47,592 bases of DNA, taken from positions 1 to 47,592 of the IMG/VR virus record IMGVR_UViG_3300032046_000046; one strand, 5' to 3'. Positions 1-8,695 of this stretch are shown here, piece after piece (position 1 is the stretch's first letter; each line of letters starts with the position of its first letter). Position numbers and translations under genes: made by a program. The stretch comes from a virus. The notes under the pieces are model-generated. The model was not told where the DNA came from. It did no database searches and saw only the letters and a program-made list of their open reading frames with translations.

Positions 1-1
1 A

Positions 2-616
2 GGAGTGAATGTAGGATATTCGTTATATGAGACGATGGTGCTCAACTGGAACGCTGAGTCACGTCCATCCCCATCACGAGTATTGGGAGATAATGAATTT
101 ACGAGATTTCTCGAAGGTGCAAGTTTGGATGAGAAGAAACAATTCCTTAAAGAAGGATGTGACCTCAAGATGACTGGAATATCATCTCAGATTCAGCAGG
201 CGGAGCAGTCGAAATTGTTGATGGCACTCAAGGGATTTATGGACGATCCATTATTTCTACCTTACTTCAAACCAAAGGAATACATAGATGAGGTGGTTGG
301 GACATTAGGAATGTATAAAGCTCCGTTCGTTAAGACTGAGGAGGAATTAATGCAATCTCAAGTAGGACAACAGATTGCGGATGTGTTAGGGAAATTGGCA
401 ATGTCTGGTGGGCCAGAGATACAGGCTAAGATTCAAGAATTCCTAACATCGATAGGGGCACAAGTAAATCAACCAATTAACGTTGGGGGAGGCAATAGAG
501 GAGAAGGACAACCTGTTCCTGCCAAGGAAGAGTCTCCTGTTCCTGTTCCAAAGAGAGTTGTAAGATTCAATCGGGACGAAAATGGGAACTTGGCTGGTGC
601 AGAGATTGAAGGATAA
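2..616 (+). CDS. Portal (head-tail connector) protein, C-terminal part, cut by window edge
   Basis: The reading frame is open to the left edge of the window, so only the C-terminal ~204 residues are seen; the GTG at 5 is probably internal. The segment with LKMTGISSQI, a helical stretch ending near DPLFLPYFKP, and a following TLGMYKAP/TEEEL region resembles the C-terminal wing and crown of podovirus-type portals. Its tail is rich in Pro, Glu and Val. In this family the dodecameric portal sits at one capsid vertex, and the scaffold and capsid genes downstream fit that. The family call is from pattern recognition. An unrelated virion protein cannot be excluded. Confidence 0.55.
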   Translation, partial: GVNVGYSLYETMVLNWNAESRPSPSRVLGDNEFTRFLEGASLDEKKQFLKEGCDLKMTGISSQIQQAEQSKLLMALKGFMDDPLFLPYFKPKEYIDEVVGTLGMYKAPFVKTEEELMQSQVGQQIADVLGKLAMSGGPEIQAKIQEFLTSIGAQVNQPINVGGGNRGEGQPVPAKEESPVPVPKRVVRFNRDENGNLAGAEIEG

Positions 617-619
617 AAA

Positions 620-1042
620 ATGAGTATAACACAGGCACTTTGCAATTCCTACAAGATGGAAATACTACAGGGGATTCATCTATCTTCTGATACATATAAA
701 ATGGCTCTCTATACCAGTTCGGCAATTTTAAACAAAAATACGACAACCTATTCCTCAACAGGAGAGGTTGTTGGATTAAATTATACCGCAGGGGGAAAAT
801 CGCTTACTGGATTCTCCGTTACTCTTGGTGGGGATACTGCAATACTTGACTGGACAACTGACCCAAAGTGGGTAAAATCATCTATCACAGCGAGAGGTGC
901 ACTTATCTATAACAGTTCCCTTGTTGGGAAGAATGCGGTATGTGTATTGGATTTTGGGGTGGATAAAGCATCAATTCATGATGATTTCACTACCGAATTT
1001 CCTGAACCAAATAGTACAAATGGACTTATAAGGATTTTATAA
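620..1042 (+). CDS. Small phage virion protein, fibre/tail-region family
   Basis: A 140-residue protein starting ATG after GAAGGAT. The N-terminus (MSITQALCNSYKMEILQGIH) and the TYKMALYTSS stretch match a widespread phage family usually found among tail and fibre genes and normally annotated as hypothetical. The rest is Thr/Ser/Gly-rich and probably beta-stranded. The stop codon overlaps the next ATG (TAATG), so the two are translationally coupled. The exact role is unknown; a structural role is inferred from family context and position. Confidence 0.6.
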   Translation: MSITQALCNSYKMEILQGIHLSSDTYKMALYTSSAILNKNTTTYSSTGEVVGLNYTAGGKSLTGFSVTLGGDTAILDWTTDPKWVKSSITARGALIYNSSLVGKNAVCVLDFGVDKASIHDDFTTEFPEPNSTNGLIRIL

Positions 1043-2214
1043 TGCCTGATTTTCCTGTTGTCTTGACCAGTGCCATAGACGGAGTAACGGAGATAGTTGC
1101 CAAGCATATCAATAACCTTGAGGCCAAAGTGGGGATCGAGGGATCTACTGTGGCCACATCCCTTGATAAGAGAGTGAGTGTTGTTGAGGGATGGGGGAAT
1201 CATGCTGGACTATATTCACTTCTTGCCCATAATCATAGCGGGGTGTATGAACCCGTACTTGGAAACCCCGCTGGAGATGGGTATCTCCTCAAATCAACAG
1301 CACTTGGAGCACGATCCTGGCTTGATCCTGCAACGTATTCTCTGTCCGGTCACACGCATGACTATTCTGCTGTCTACCTCGGTATTGCTGCAATGGCGAC
1401 AGATTCGGATAAACTCGATGGGCAACATGGATCATATTATGCCGTGGCTGGGGCGGCTCCTGCCGCTCATCAGCTTGATGGCACATTGCATACGGTGAGT
1501 GGTCTCACGGCTGGTCATTTCCTCAAGGCTCTTACAGGAACTACTTTTGGTTTTGCGGCACATGGACTTTCTTACGGAGACGTAGGAGCAGCACCATTAA
1601 GCCATGCTCATGCTTGGGGTGACATTACGAGTGGGGTTCCGACAACCTGGACTCCTATCGTTCACGACCTTCTCTCCGCCTATCATGGGGATACTACCGC
1701 AGGTTCCGTAGTCCGTGGAGATTTAATCACGGGGCAAGGTGTAAGTCCGAATACGAAATGGGTTCGCCAGGCGAAAGGAACCTCTGGATATTTTTTCAAA
1801 GCAGGAGATGATGATGTTGGGTGGGCCGCTCATGGGTTGACCTATTCGGATGTAGGAGCAGATGTCGCTGGAGCAGCGGCGGCAGTAACCCCAACCACCC
1901 TCGGACTGGTGATAGGTACAAATACGCAAGCCTATCATGCCAATCTTACTTCCTTTGCTGGTCTTACTTTCGTCTCAGCCTCCTTTGTCAAAATGACAGG
2001 AGCGAACGCATTCACATTGGATACTTTAACCTATGAGAATACGGCAAATAAAGGAATATTGAATGGTTACTGTGATCTTGACGCATCTGTTCTTGTTCCC
2101 CTCGCTCGGATTCCAGCGACCTTGACAGGAAAAGATGCCGATACTTTAGATACTTATCATGCGGCTAATCTTCAAACATTTGCTTTAGTTAATGCTATGC
2201 TTTTTGGGGGATAG
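1042..2214 (+). CDS. Tail fibre-like virion protein
   Basis: A 390-residue protein rich in Gly, Ala, Thr and His, with the short His-containing motifs typical of phage fibres (HNHSGVYEP, GHTHDYSAVYLG, LSHAHAW). Two imperfect repeats are visible: FAAHGLSYGDVGA near residue 173 and WAAHGLTYSDVGA near residue 260. The N-terminus (about residues 10-50) is helical, like a coiled-coil trimerisation segment. It is coupled to its upstream neighbour and followed directly by another fibre-like gene. The receptor-binding or fibre-shaft role is inferred; no enzymatic domain is visible. Confidence 0.6.
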   Translation: MPDFPVVLTSAIDGVTEIVAKHINNLEAKVGIEGSTVATSLDKRVSVVEGWGNHAGLYSLLAHNHSGVYEPVLGNPAGDGYLLKSTALGARSWLDPATYSLSGHTHDYSAVYLGIAAMATDSDKLDGQHGSYYAVAGAAPAAHQLDGTLHTVSGLTAGHFLKALTGTTFGFAAHGLSYGDVGAAPLSHAHAWGDITSGVPTTWTPIVHDLLSAYHGDTTAGSVVRGDLITGQGVSPNTKWVRQAKGTSGYFFKAGDDDVGWAAHGLTYSDVGADVAGAAAAVTPTTLGLVIGTNTQAYHANLTSFAGLTFVSASFVKMTGANAFTLDTLTYENTANKGILNGYCDLDASVLVPLARIPATLTGKDADTLDTYHAANLQTFALVNAMLFGG

Positions 2215-3162
2215 ATGTTTGCCTTAAATTCAGGAGATAAGATTAGAGGAGATGCTTCAGTAGCGAGTAAGGTTGATTACTTAATACATGGTGCTGTTGG
2301 CATTGTCCATACACAACTTGCGAATGGACAGTTATCGGACTCTATAGGAGACCTTTATACAGCAGCCGCAGCGGTGGGTGTTGGATCTTTAACTCTTGTC
2401 AATACCCATACGGTTGCAATCACGGTCAACATATACCTTACTCCGAGCGGCGGGACAGCGAGGAGGATGATTCCCAAAGACCTCTCTCTGCAACCTGGAT
2501 ATGCCCTGATTTTTGATGGGCAAAAGATGACCATTCATGATACTAATGGTGGCCTTGTTTTGGGATCAAGTGTTTCTGATTTGGTTTACTCTGCTGGGTG
2601 GGATGGGGTGACGACGGTTGCACCATCGAAGAATGTTGTTTATGACGCCCTTTTGCAGACACTCTTAACTGCTCAGGGGGATACGGTTTATGCTTCCGCT
2701 GCCAACGTTCTTGCTCGCCTTGCCAAAGGTACCGCCGACACCAAACTATTCATGAAGGCTGATGGGACAATACCGGAGTGGGCGGCAGGGATTTTTTGCA
2801 AGAATGAAACCAGAGATATGACCGCAGTCGGCGCACCGACAGATGTTTCCTATACTGGATACGGATTTAAGCCGTCATTATTGATATTCTTTGTGGGACT
2901 GGACAATACATATGCGATGTCCGTCGGCATAGGAACTCCAGCGTTAACGGAATTCTGCGTTGTTACAAATAGACAAAATGCTGGTGCCGGCATTATCGAA
3001 CCCATAAATGGATATTGTATTATGATCTATCAAGGGGCAGCCGTATCATACCAAGCTGCTTCGTTGAAAACATTGGATGCAGATGGATTTACTCTAACCT
3101 GGAGCAAATTAGGAACGCCTGCCGCAGGAACCGCACAGATATACGTTGTGGCTATTAGATAA
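2215..3162 (+). CDS. Tail fibre/adhesin-like virion protein
   Basis: A 315-residue protein starting at the ATG immediately after the previous stop, with GGGGGAT as the nearest Shine-Dalgarno. Residues 1-125 look like a beta-rich domain (GSLTLVNTHTVAITVNIYL). A linker, ALLQTLLTAQGDTVYASAANVLARLAKG (about 142-170), is of a type common in phage fibres. The C-terminal ~110 residues, with FKPSLLIFFVG and ending AGTAQIYVVAIR, resemble a compact receptor-binding head. It probably acts with the preceding fibre-like protein. Specific receptor unknown. Confidence 0.55.
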   Translation: MFALNSGDKIRGDASVASKVDYLIHGAVGIVHTQLANGQLSDSIGDLYTAAAAVGVGSLTLVNTHTVAITVNIYLTPSGGTARRMIPKDLSLQPGYALIFDGQKMTIHDTNGGLVLGSSVSDLVYSAGWDGVTTVAPSKNVVYDALLQTLLTAQGDTVYASAANVLARLAKGTADTKLFMKADGTIPEWAAGIFCKNETRDMTAVGAPTDVSYTGYGFKPSLLIFFVGLDNTYAMSVGIGTPALTEFCVVTNRQNAGAGIIEPINGYCIMIYQGAAVSYQAASLKTLDADGFTLTWSKLGTPAAGTAQIYVVAIR

Positions 3163-3172
3163 GGAGAAAACA

Positions 3173-3472
3173 ATGAATAGGTTATGCTTAACGAAATCGG
3201 GGAAATGGATTGAAACGCAGACTGGTGGAGATGACCGTCCAGACCTTATGGAAATGCGTCTCAACACCCTCAAGCAGAATGCCCTCAATGCTGGATACAA
3301 AGAGGAAGAAATTGAAGTTAAATGGGTCACGGAGGAAGAATGGGGGGAATTATCAAAAGAACTTTCTAAACCAACTCCCGAACAAATAGAAGAGACTAAA
3401 ATTCAGGCAGAAATGCAACGCCTGTTGAGGGAGCAAGCGATTATTGGTTTGAAGATAAGAGGAGAATTATAA
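3173..3472 (+). CDS. Small charged protein, unknown function
   Basis: A 99-residue protein. The ATG at 3173 has AAGGAG seven bases upstream; a longer frame from 3146 lacks a comparable site and overlaps the previous gene. The first half (KSGKWIETQTGGDDRPDLMEM) is mixed and the second half is a charged helix with many Glu/Lys/Gln. Its place straight after fibre-like genes suggests a fibre-assembly or chaperone-like accessory role, but the sequence does not show one. Confidence 0.6.
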   Translation: MNRLCLTKSGKWIETQTGGDDRPDLMEMRLNTLKQNALNAGYKEEEIEVKWVTEEEWGELSKELSKPTPEQIEETKIQAEMQRLLREQAIIGLKIRGEL

Positions 3473-3988
3473 GTGTCCATAATCAAGTATGGAGAAGGCA
3501 GATTATACGGGGAAGGATACAAGTATGGAGAAGATGTCACTTCCGTCACTGTTGTAGTTATTGGGAATATTGCTGTTTCCTCGATAGGGAATACAACAAT
3601 AAGGGTAAGTTCAGTTGGGTATGTTACAGGCGAGAGAAGAAAGAGGCTCCAAAGGAGAGAATGGCAGGAACCTGTTGCAGTCAAGATTGACTATGGTGTT
3701 CAGGTAACAACGAGGACAGGAGATGTACAGGTTAGGGTTTCTTCTGTTCTGGTTGTTGAGTCATTACCTTTACTTAATACATACATTGGAGAGGTTATTG
3801 TCCCCCAACCTTGTATTGTTCACATTTCGGAAAATAAATATAAAGCGTTAATGGGAAATGTAAATATCCACATTGATAGTAAGGTAAGACAACGAGTGGA
3901 AGAACAACTCATCCTTGACTGGTTGATGAAGGAAGATTTCGGAAAAAGAGAAGAGGAATCACTGTTAGGTTTATTACTTGCTGCATAG
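3473..3988 (+). CDS. Hypothetical virion-region protein
   Basis: A 171-residue protein with a GTG start (AGGAGAATTATAA upstream) directly after the previous stop. The N-terminus has short repeats around YGEG (KYGEGRLYGEGYKYGED). The middle consists of alternating hydrophobic residues with many Val/Ser/Thr, suggesting beta strands; the last 40 residues are an acidic-basic helix. No family recognised. The tight spacing places it in the structural operon. Confidence 0.5.
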   Translation: MSIIKYGEGRLYGEGYKYGEDVTSVTVVVIGNIAVSSIGNTTIRVSSVGYVTGERRKRLQRREWQEPVAVKIDYGVQVTTRTGDVQVRVSSVLVVESLPLLNTYIGEVIVPQPCIVHISENKYKALMGNVNIHIDSKVRQRVEEQLILDWLMKEDFGKREEESLLGLLLAA

Positions 3989-4000
3989 GGAGGAAAGAAA

Positions 4001-4375
4001 ATGATACTGGAATATTTATCTGATGTGTTCAATACATGGACGGGAACTGATCACGCAGAAGTAAAAAAAACGGTATTGAGTTCAACTGCACAGGCTGTGA
4101 GTTCGGGCGAAATTATAGGAATTGAGTACATCATAGGAAATGCCACGGCAGCTATTACGATGACTTTCAACCTTTATGATACTCATAGTGTCCTTATTCA
4201 CACAAAGGCGACAATAGCAAAAAACACAACGACGGTGGAGAGAGTTAAATATATTGTCACTACAACAGCGACTATCCCAATATTCGGGGAAGGATTTGTG
4301 ATTGGCTTTGATCCATCGGACGATTCGGGAACCGTAAAAATCACTGGACAAGTCCGAATATATTATGAAGTATAA
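4001..4375 (+). CDS. Hypothetical beta-rich virion-region protein
   Basis: A 124-residue protein with GGGAGGAAAGAAA before the ATG. It is rich in Thr, Ile and Val in alternating patterns (AAITMTFNLYDTHSVLIHT), consistent with a small beta-sandwich such as a decoration or fibre-accessory domain. No catalytic motif, membrane segment or cysteine pair is visible. Function not recognised. Confidence 0.5.
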   Translation: MILEYLSDVFNTWTGTDHAEVKKTVLSSTAQAVSSGEIIGIEYIIGNATAAITMTFNLYDTHSVLIHTKATIAKNTTTVERVKYIVTTTATIPIFGEGFVIGFDPSDDSGTVKITGQVRIYYEV

Positions 4376-4393
4376 GTATAGGTATTGTTAAGT

Positions 4394-4501
4394 ATGGTAC
4401 AGAAACGTTCAGAGAAACCAAAGAAGGTGAAGATAAGTAAGAAGCAACAAGAGACATATGCACGATTAGGCATGTTGAAGAGTGGAGGAAAGAAGAAATG
4501 A
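4394..4501 (+). CDS. Lysine-rich 35-residue microprotein
   Basis: A short open frame with ATG at 4394, starting MVQKRSEKPKKVKISKKQQE and ending SGGKKK. About one third of its residues are basic. Its stop overlaps the next ATG as ATGA, the coupling used throughout this operon, which supports it being translated. No clear Shine-Dalgarno precedes it (GTTAAGT), so expression is less certain. A nucleic-acid- or capsid-binding role is only a guess from charge. Confidence 0.45.
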   Translation: MVQKRSEKPKKVKISKKQQETYARLGMLKSGGKKK

Positions 4502-4785
4502 GTGGAAAATGTGGGAAGAGTAAGAAACCCCATACCCCTTATACAAGTGGGGCACAGACGGTAGCTGGCAATATCGCATTAGCAGTAAGGGAAGGTAAGT
4601 TGCCTGTATCCAAGTTGCAAGGTGCATCAAAGGAAATGGCGAAAGGAATGACGTTGAAGGAACTCAAAAGTCATTCGGCAGAGGCTAAAGGGAAAGAGTT
4701 ACCACAATATGTGAAGAAGTCGGCGAGGGGAAGTGGAGAATTTACTCCTGCCGAAATTTCGCAAGGCTACAGAAAGGTTGGGTGA
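4498..4785 (+). CDS. Small basic phage protein, unknown function
   Basis: A 95-residue protein preceded by GGAGGAAAGAA and overlapping its upstream neighbour by four bases. It begins with a Lys/Cys-containing segment (MSGKCGKSKK) and continues as a predicted helical region with the motif LKELKSHSAEAKGKELPQYV. Strongly basic. No recognised domain. Position suggests a virion-associated or DNA-binding accessory protein. Confidence 0.5.
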   Translation: MSGKCGKSKKPHTPYTSGAQTVAGNIALAVREGKLPVSKLQGASKEMAKGMTLKELKSHSAEAKGKELPQYVKKSARGSGEFTPAEISQGYRKVG

Positions 4786-4786
4786 T

Positions 4787-5101
4787 ATGGCTGGTACTGA
4801 TGTTGATCCCGCAAGTGGGATGCCAAGAAGTGAAGTGGAGAAGCCAAGTAGTCAAGCAACACTTGACCGTTTAGGTGCGCAGAAGGCTAAGGCCGATCAA
4901 TTGATTAGTGATGTAAATAGTGAAAGGGGGCAAGAGATACTTAATAAGATCCACCTTCACCTAATGACGAGAATAAATAAGTTGATTGAAGAAGACGGGG
5001 AATGTAGATCCCTCAAACGACTACTGGTGGACTTGGGTGTGACTATTGATATGGGAAAGTTGGCAGCAGATAAACTTAGGAACATGGTGATAAAGAAGTG
5101 A
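4787..5101 (+). CDS. Small helical protein, unknown function
   Basis: A 104-residue protein read from the ATG at 4787, preceded at a distance by AAAGGTTGGGTGAT; a longer frame from 4733 would overlap the previous gene by 50 bases and is less likely. Residues 35-100 are heptad-like and mostly helical (RLGAQKAKADQLISDVNSER). Its last bases overlap the next GTG start. No domain recognised. Confidence 0.5.
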   Translation: MAGTDVDPASGMPRSEVEKPSSQATLDRLGAQKAKADQLISDVNSERGQEILNKIHLHLMTRINKLIEEDGECRSLKRLLVDLGVTIDMGKLAADKLRNMVIKK

Positions 5102-5289
5102 ACTCATCCACCGAAATAATAACAGCACCGCAATGTAAGAGTGATAACAATAAACATACGTTAGATGATTATCCATCTCCGTATATTGCGATATGTACAG
5201 TTTGTGGTGAGAAGTTTGTCTTGGTTGCAGGGTCAGTTCTTGAGAAATTAGGGATTGAAGTTATTCCAAGACAAGTGTTGAAGTCATAA
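5098..5289 (+). CDS. Small CxxC protein
   Basis: A 63-residue protein with a GTG start overlapping the previous stop as GTGA and AAAGAAG upstream. It carries one CxxCG knuckle (CTVCGEKF) plus a lone upstream Cys at position 13, so it may bind zinc as a half-ribbon or as a dimer. One of many small CxxC proteins in this window. Function unknown. Confidence 0.5.
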   Translation: MNSSTEIITAPQCKSDNNKHTLDDYPSPYIAICTVCGEKFVLVAGSVLEKLGIEVIPRQVLKS

Positions 5290-5391
5290 TAAAGTAGGCC
5301 CACTATGGATACCCTACTGTGGCTAAAGTGGCCCCCAAAAGGATACGCCGAGACAAGTAACAATTTATGAGTTGTAAAAGGAGACATTAAA

Positions 5392-7125
5392 ATGGGGACT
5401 GTAAATTACATTAAAGGTTTGTACGGCCCAGTAAGGGTCAGGTATCCCCTTGGGTTTAGTCCAACGTTACCTGAAGGATATGGGACATCAGGGGGACATG
5501 CACCTGCGTCTACATGCGTGATTATGGGGTCAGGGATAAGTGATACTTATCCTGAAACAAGTAGCCTCGCAAGTGGGAAGTTTTTGGAATATCACCTCAA
5601 GACTACCAACGTTGGTTCAGGTGAAGTCTACGGTGATTACATGTCGCTGCAATCGGCAGGGACTGGGACAGGGTATGTCTATACTAAAGGTGCATTGGCA
5701 AAGTCGGTTGCTGGTGGGTACGTGGCTGAGTTAGGGGCTTGTTATTACAAGACTCAGTTAACTGCGGGTACTGTCACAGGTCAGGCATACGTGGGATTCT
5801 TCGAGTATGTTGTGGATACTGGTGTGGCTAATATGCCTTCTGGTGGCATACTCCAACTTGACGACATCGTGAATGGGTCATTGAATGCTGTCCATGGGTA
5901 TATTGCCATCAGAACCTATGGTGGGACACCATTCTCTAATCTGTTCAATATTATGGATCACACATCGGGGACAGGGAAACTGTTCTACGAAAGTACATTA
6001 AAAATGCGAATCGGTAGCACATCCTACTACATTCCTCTGTCCACAACTGAACGTGGTCTCTCTCTGATTGGTGGAATAATCGTAGGAGTAAGTGGGGCTG
6101 GACATGATGTAACATTCTACGGAGATACCGCAGGGTGTAATTTCTTGTGGGATCAAGATGGGGATACAAACGGTTTGTTATCCATTGGAAGTTCGGGCGG
6201 AAGCAAAGGTTGTGATTTTCTTGCCTATGGTGCTACCAACGGGAATTATTTACATTGGGATCAGAGTGGAGATGATCTACTTCTGGTTGGTACTGCTACA
6301 CAGTTAGCGATAGCAGGCACAACTGCTTCGACAACCACGACTTCTGGTTCACTTAGGACTGCTGGAGGTTTAGGTGTAGTTGGGGCGGCTTTCTTCGGAG
6401 GATTAGTTACATCCAACAGCACAACGGGCTTTAGGTCATTACCAGTGTTCGTTCCTGATTCGACCAGAACGAATTATGCTATTGCAATTGGATCACGGAT
6501 AACAGAACTTGATGTCACAATGGCTGCTTCTACCAGTCAGCATCTCGATCCTGTTCAGATGAACCTCAACATTATAGGTTCTGCGCCTACGAGTACGAGT
6601 ACCGTTAATGGCTACTTCATGCAAATCACTCACGATACGACAGCCATGACAGGGTATCTCCGCTTGAAGGGTTGCGATTGGACAATGACAATCAACAAGA
6701 ACCTTCAGGATGCCTATATTTTCCAAGGTGAGATTGATTTTACTGGAAATACAACCGTTGGCGGGGAGGCTGCTGGTTTCGGTATAACCATGTCTACCGC
6801 AGCCACATCAGTAGTGACTGGGAATGTCTGGGGTGGGGTTATTATGTCCAGTTTTACCTCAGCAGTCAGCGTAAGTGCATCACTGTTCCTTAGTCATCGA
6901 GCAGGAACATTGACCCACGCTCTCTACGTAGAGCCTTTGGGTGGGACAACCATTACTGATTTATTCTATGTCAACCCTGTCGGCACTATAACCAACTTCC
7001 TTAACATTAGTGCGACTGGTGGTTGTTTTGATACAACTGCCTCAGTAGGGGCAGGAGTGGCTGGACGCTTATTGGTGAATTGGGCAGGAGTACAAAAGTG
7101 TATCGCTATACATGATCTGTCCTAA
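5392..7125 (+). CDS. Large beta-rich virion (fibre/shaft-like) protein
   Basis: A 577-residue protein with AAAGGAGACATTAAA before the ATG. It is very rich in Gly, Thr, Ser and Val and low in charge, like phage fibre shafts. Two copies of a phage-typical motif are visible: DVTFYGDTAGCNFLWDQDGD near residue 241 and the related CDFLAYGATNGNYLHWDQSG near 274. These are followed by a SGSLRTAGGLGVVGAAFFGG linker of a kind that joins domains in large phage structural proteins. No enzymatic motif. It stands alone between two hairpin-containing gaps, suggesting separate expression control. Confidence 0.55.
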   Translation: MGTVNYIKGLYGPVRVRYPLGFSPTLPEGYGTSGGHAPASTCVIMGSGISDTYPETSSLASGKFLEYHLKTTNVGSGEVYGDYMSLQSAGTGTGYVYTKGALAKSVAGGYVAELGACYYKTQLTAGTVTGQAYVGFFEYVVDTGVANMPSGGILQLDDIVNGSLNAVHGYIAIRTYGGTPFSNLFNIMDHTSGTGKLFYESTLKMRIGSTSYYIPLSTTERGLSLIGGIIVGVSGAGHDVTFYGDTAGCNFLWDQDGDTNGLLSIGSSGGSKGCDFLAYGATNGNYLHWDQSGDDLLLVGTATQLAIAGTTASTTTTSGSLRTAGGLGVVGAAFFGGLVTSNSTTGFRSLPVFVPDSTRTNYAIAIGSRITELDVTMAASTSQHLDPVQMNLNIIGSAPTSTSTVNGYFMQITHDTTAMTGYLRLKGCDWTMTINKNLQDAYIFQGEIDFTGNTTVGGEAAGFGITMSTAATSVVTGNVWGGVIMSSFTSAVSVSASLFLSHRAGTLTHALYVEPLGGTTITDLFYVNPVGTITNFLNISATGGCFDTTASVGAGVAGRLLVNWAGVQKCIAIHDLS

Positions 7126-7138
7126 ATTGTTAGGCTTC

Positions 7139-7163
7139 GTGGAGTGAGCCTTAATCACTCCAC
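7139..7163 (+). other. Intergenic hairpin
   Basis: GTGGAGTG (7139-7146) pairs exactly with CACTCCAC (7156-7163) around a 9-base loop. It lies in the 67-base gap after the 577-residue virion protein. No T-run follows, so it may act in RNA stability or partial termination. Confidence 0.5.
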
Positions 7164-7192
7164 AATCACAATTTGAAAGGAGACTAAATTTT

Positions 7193-7513
7193 ATGATTCT
7201 CTCTACAAAAGAACGTCTGGTACTTAGTATGATTATGGAACCCCAAGCTGGGAGGTTCGACGCTCTCAAACTCATTCGCAAGTTCAGAGAGGACTTGTCA
7301 TTCTCCCCCGATGAGATTAAAGAGATCAATCTCAGAGCGGAGGATAACGGTAGTTACAGGTGGGATAAAGAAGTCGCCAAGGATGTAGATATTGGTGAAG
7401 TAACAATGAACATCATCAAGAAGCAGTTTCAGAAACTTGATAGGGAAGAACGCCTGATGGAAGACCACATGGATTTGTACCTAAAATTTGTGGAGCCATC
7501 AGGAACAGCATAA
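7193..7513 (+). CDS. Conserved small phage protein, unknown function
   Basis: A 106-residue protein. The ATG at 7193 lies 12 bases after TGAAAGGAG. The pattern TKERLVLSMIM...FDALKLIRKFREDLSFSPDEIKEI resembles a recurrent phage family of about 100 residues with a helical N-terminal half, usually annotated hypothetical. Mostly charged helix, no cysteines. A hairpin precedes it and a terminator follows it, so it may be expressed with the 5392-7125 gene. Function not known. Confidence 0.55.
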   Translation: MILSTKERLVLSMIMEPQAGRFDALKLIRKFREDLSFSPDEIKEINLRAEDNGSYRWDKEVAKDVDIGEVTMNIIKKQFQKLDREERLMEDHMDLYLKFVEPSGTA

Positions 7514-7560
7514 GTAAACAATTTTGTATATTATTGTTTACTTAACATCATAGGGGATAA

Positions 7561-7581
7561 ATCTCGGAGAGCTACCGAGAT
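7561..7581 (+). other. Intergenic hairpin
   Basis: ATCTCGG (7561-7567) pairs with CCGAGAT (7575-7581). It is the first of several inverted repeats in the 270-base gap before the scaffold gene. Confidence 0.45.
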
Positions 7582-7596
7582 CCCGTATAAGTAGGA

Positions 7597-7634
7597 AGGC
7601 CACCCGTGGACACGGCCATAGGTGGCCTTTTTTA
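7597..7634 (+). terminator. Rho-independent terminator before scaffold gene
   Basis: AGGCCACC (7597-7604) pairs with GGTGGCCT (7621-7628), followed by a run of T. This is the clearest intrinsic terminator in the window. It separates the fibre/virion block from the scaffold-capsid block. Confidence 0.75.
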
Positions 7635-7651
7635 TTAACACTAAACGGAAC

Positions 7652-7669
7652 ACACCCAAATATGGGTGT
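7652..7669 (+). other. Hairpin in scaffold leader
   Basis: ACACCC and GGGTGT pair across AAATAT. A second, related GGGTGT follows at 7693 and could compete for pairing. It lies downstream of the terminator, within the presumed leader of the scaffold-capsid transcript. Confidence 0.4.
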
Positions 7670-7783
7670 AGGTGATAAACACACCTGATTAAGGGTGTGG
7701 AATTTAACCCAATTGACCCGATAGGGATACTCAGTTGGCAATGTCCCCCCAAGGATATGGGACACGGATAGGAGGAAAATCAC

Positions 7784-8683
7784 ATGACTGGAAAAGTATT
7801 GACGAAAGAAGATATTGAAAGTGGAGTAAGTCCTCACGATAAGGATACTTCTCCTGAACTCATTCCATCTGAACAGAAACTCGATCAAGATGGGAATGTG
7901 ATTGAGGAAGAACCCGAAAAGGAAGAAACTCTACCAAAGAAAGAAGGCGACGAAGAACCTCTACCTAAACCTTCAGATGAGTTCAAACCTAAGCATAAGA
8001 CTTGGGAAGAGACAGAGAAGGCGAGGGTTGAATCTGAGAGGAAGATGCACGAGGCTACGACTAAGGCATCCACCCTTGAAAGGGAACTTACTACTTATAA
8101 GAAACCCCCTGAGCCAAAGGTTCCATCTATTGACGACAAGATTGCTGAGATTGCTGATGATGCTATCAAACAGATTGGGGCACTCCCCATTGAATACGAC
8201 AGTGAAGGGAAACCAACTTCTGTTTCAATGACGAAGCGTGATAGGGATGCTGCAATCGTATGGGCTAAGGCACAACGTACTATTTCACGTTTGGAGATTG
8301 ATGCGAGTAGAAAAGAAGTAGAGGGGGAACGTAGCATTGTGAGTAAGACATACAAACGTGCACAGGATGAGGGACTCAAGACTGATGCCGAATTACGCAT
8401 TCTTGGATATGAGTTTTCACGTACCGATCCCAACTTGTCTGTGGATGACCGCATTAATGAGGCTATCACTAATACAAAGGGAATGTTGGGTCAAGTGCGA
8501 GAAGGTTTCGTACAGTCTCAGGAAAAGGACAAGAAGGATAAAGATGCTCTGAGGGTATTAGGTAGGGGTTCCAGTCGCACAGGTGAAAAGGAAGAAAAGG
8601 GTAGTGGCAAACCCACTACCATGTCGGATCAATTAGTGAAAGTCAAAGAGAGTCGAAGGGTCAAAAAGGATGACCTATTTTAA
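7784..8683 (+). CDS. Capsid scaffolding protein (putative)
   Basis: A 299-residue protein with ATAGGAGGAAAATCAC before the ATG. It is extremely charged: residues 1-75 are acidic and Pro-rich, then a long Lys/Glu coiled-coil-like stretch (ETEKARVESERKMHEATTKA). The C-terminus is basic (KVKESRRVKKDDLF), as expected for a scaffold that docks on capsid subunits. It ends 12 bases before the major capsid gene, the usual place for a scaffold. The role in directing procapsid assembly is known for the family; here it is inferred from composition and position. Confidence 0.75.
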   Translation: MTGKVLTKEDIESGVSPHDKDTSPELIPSEQKLDQDGNVIEEEPEKEETLPKKEGDEEPLPKPSDEFKPKHKTWEETEKARVESERKMHEATTKASTLERELTTYKKPPEPKVPSIDDKIAEIADDAIKQIGALPIEYDSEGKPTSVSMTKRDRDAAIVWAKAQRTISRLEIDASRKEVEGERSIVSKTYKRAQDEGLKTDAELRILGYEFSRTDPNLSVDDRINEAITNTKGMLGQVREGFVQSQEKDKKDKDALRVLGRGSSRTGEKEEKGSGKPTTMSDQLVKVKESRRVKKDDLF

Positions 8684-8695
8684 AGGAGGATAAAT

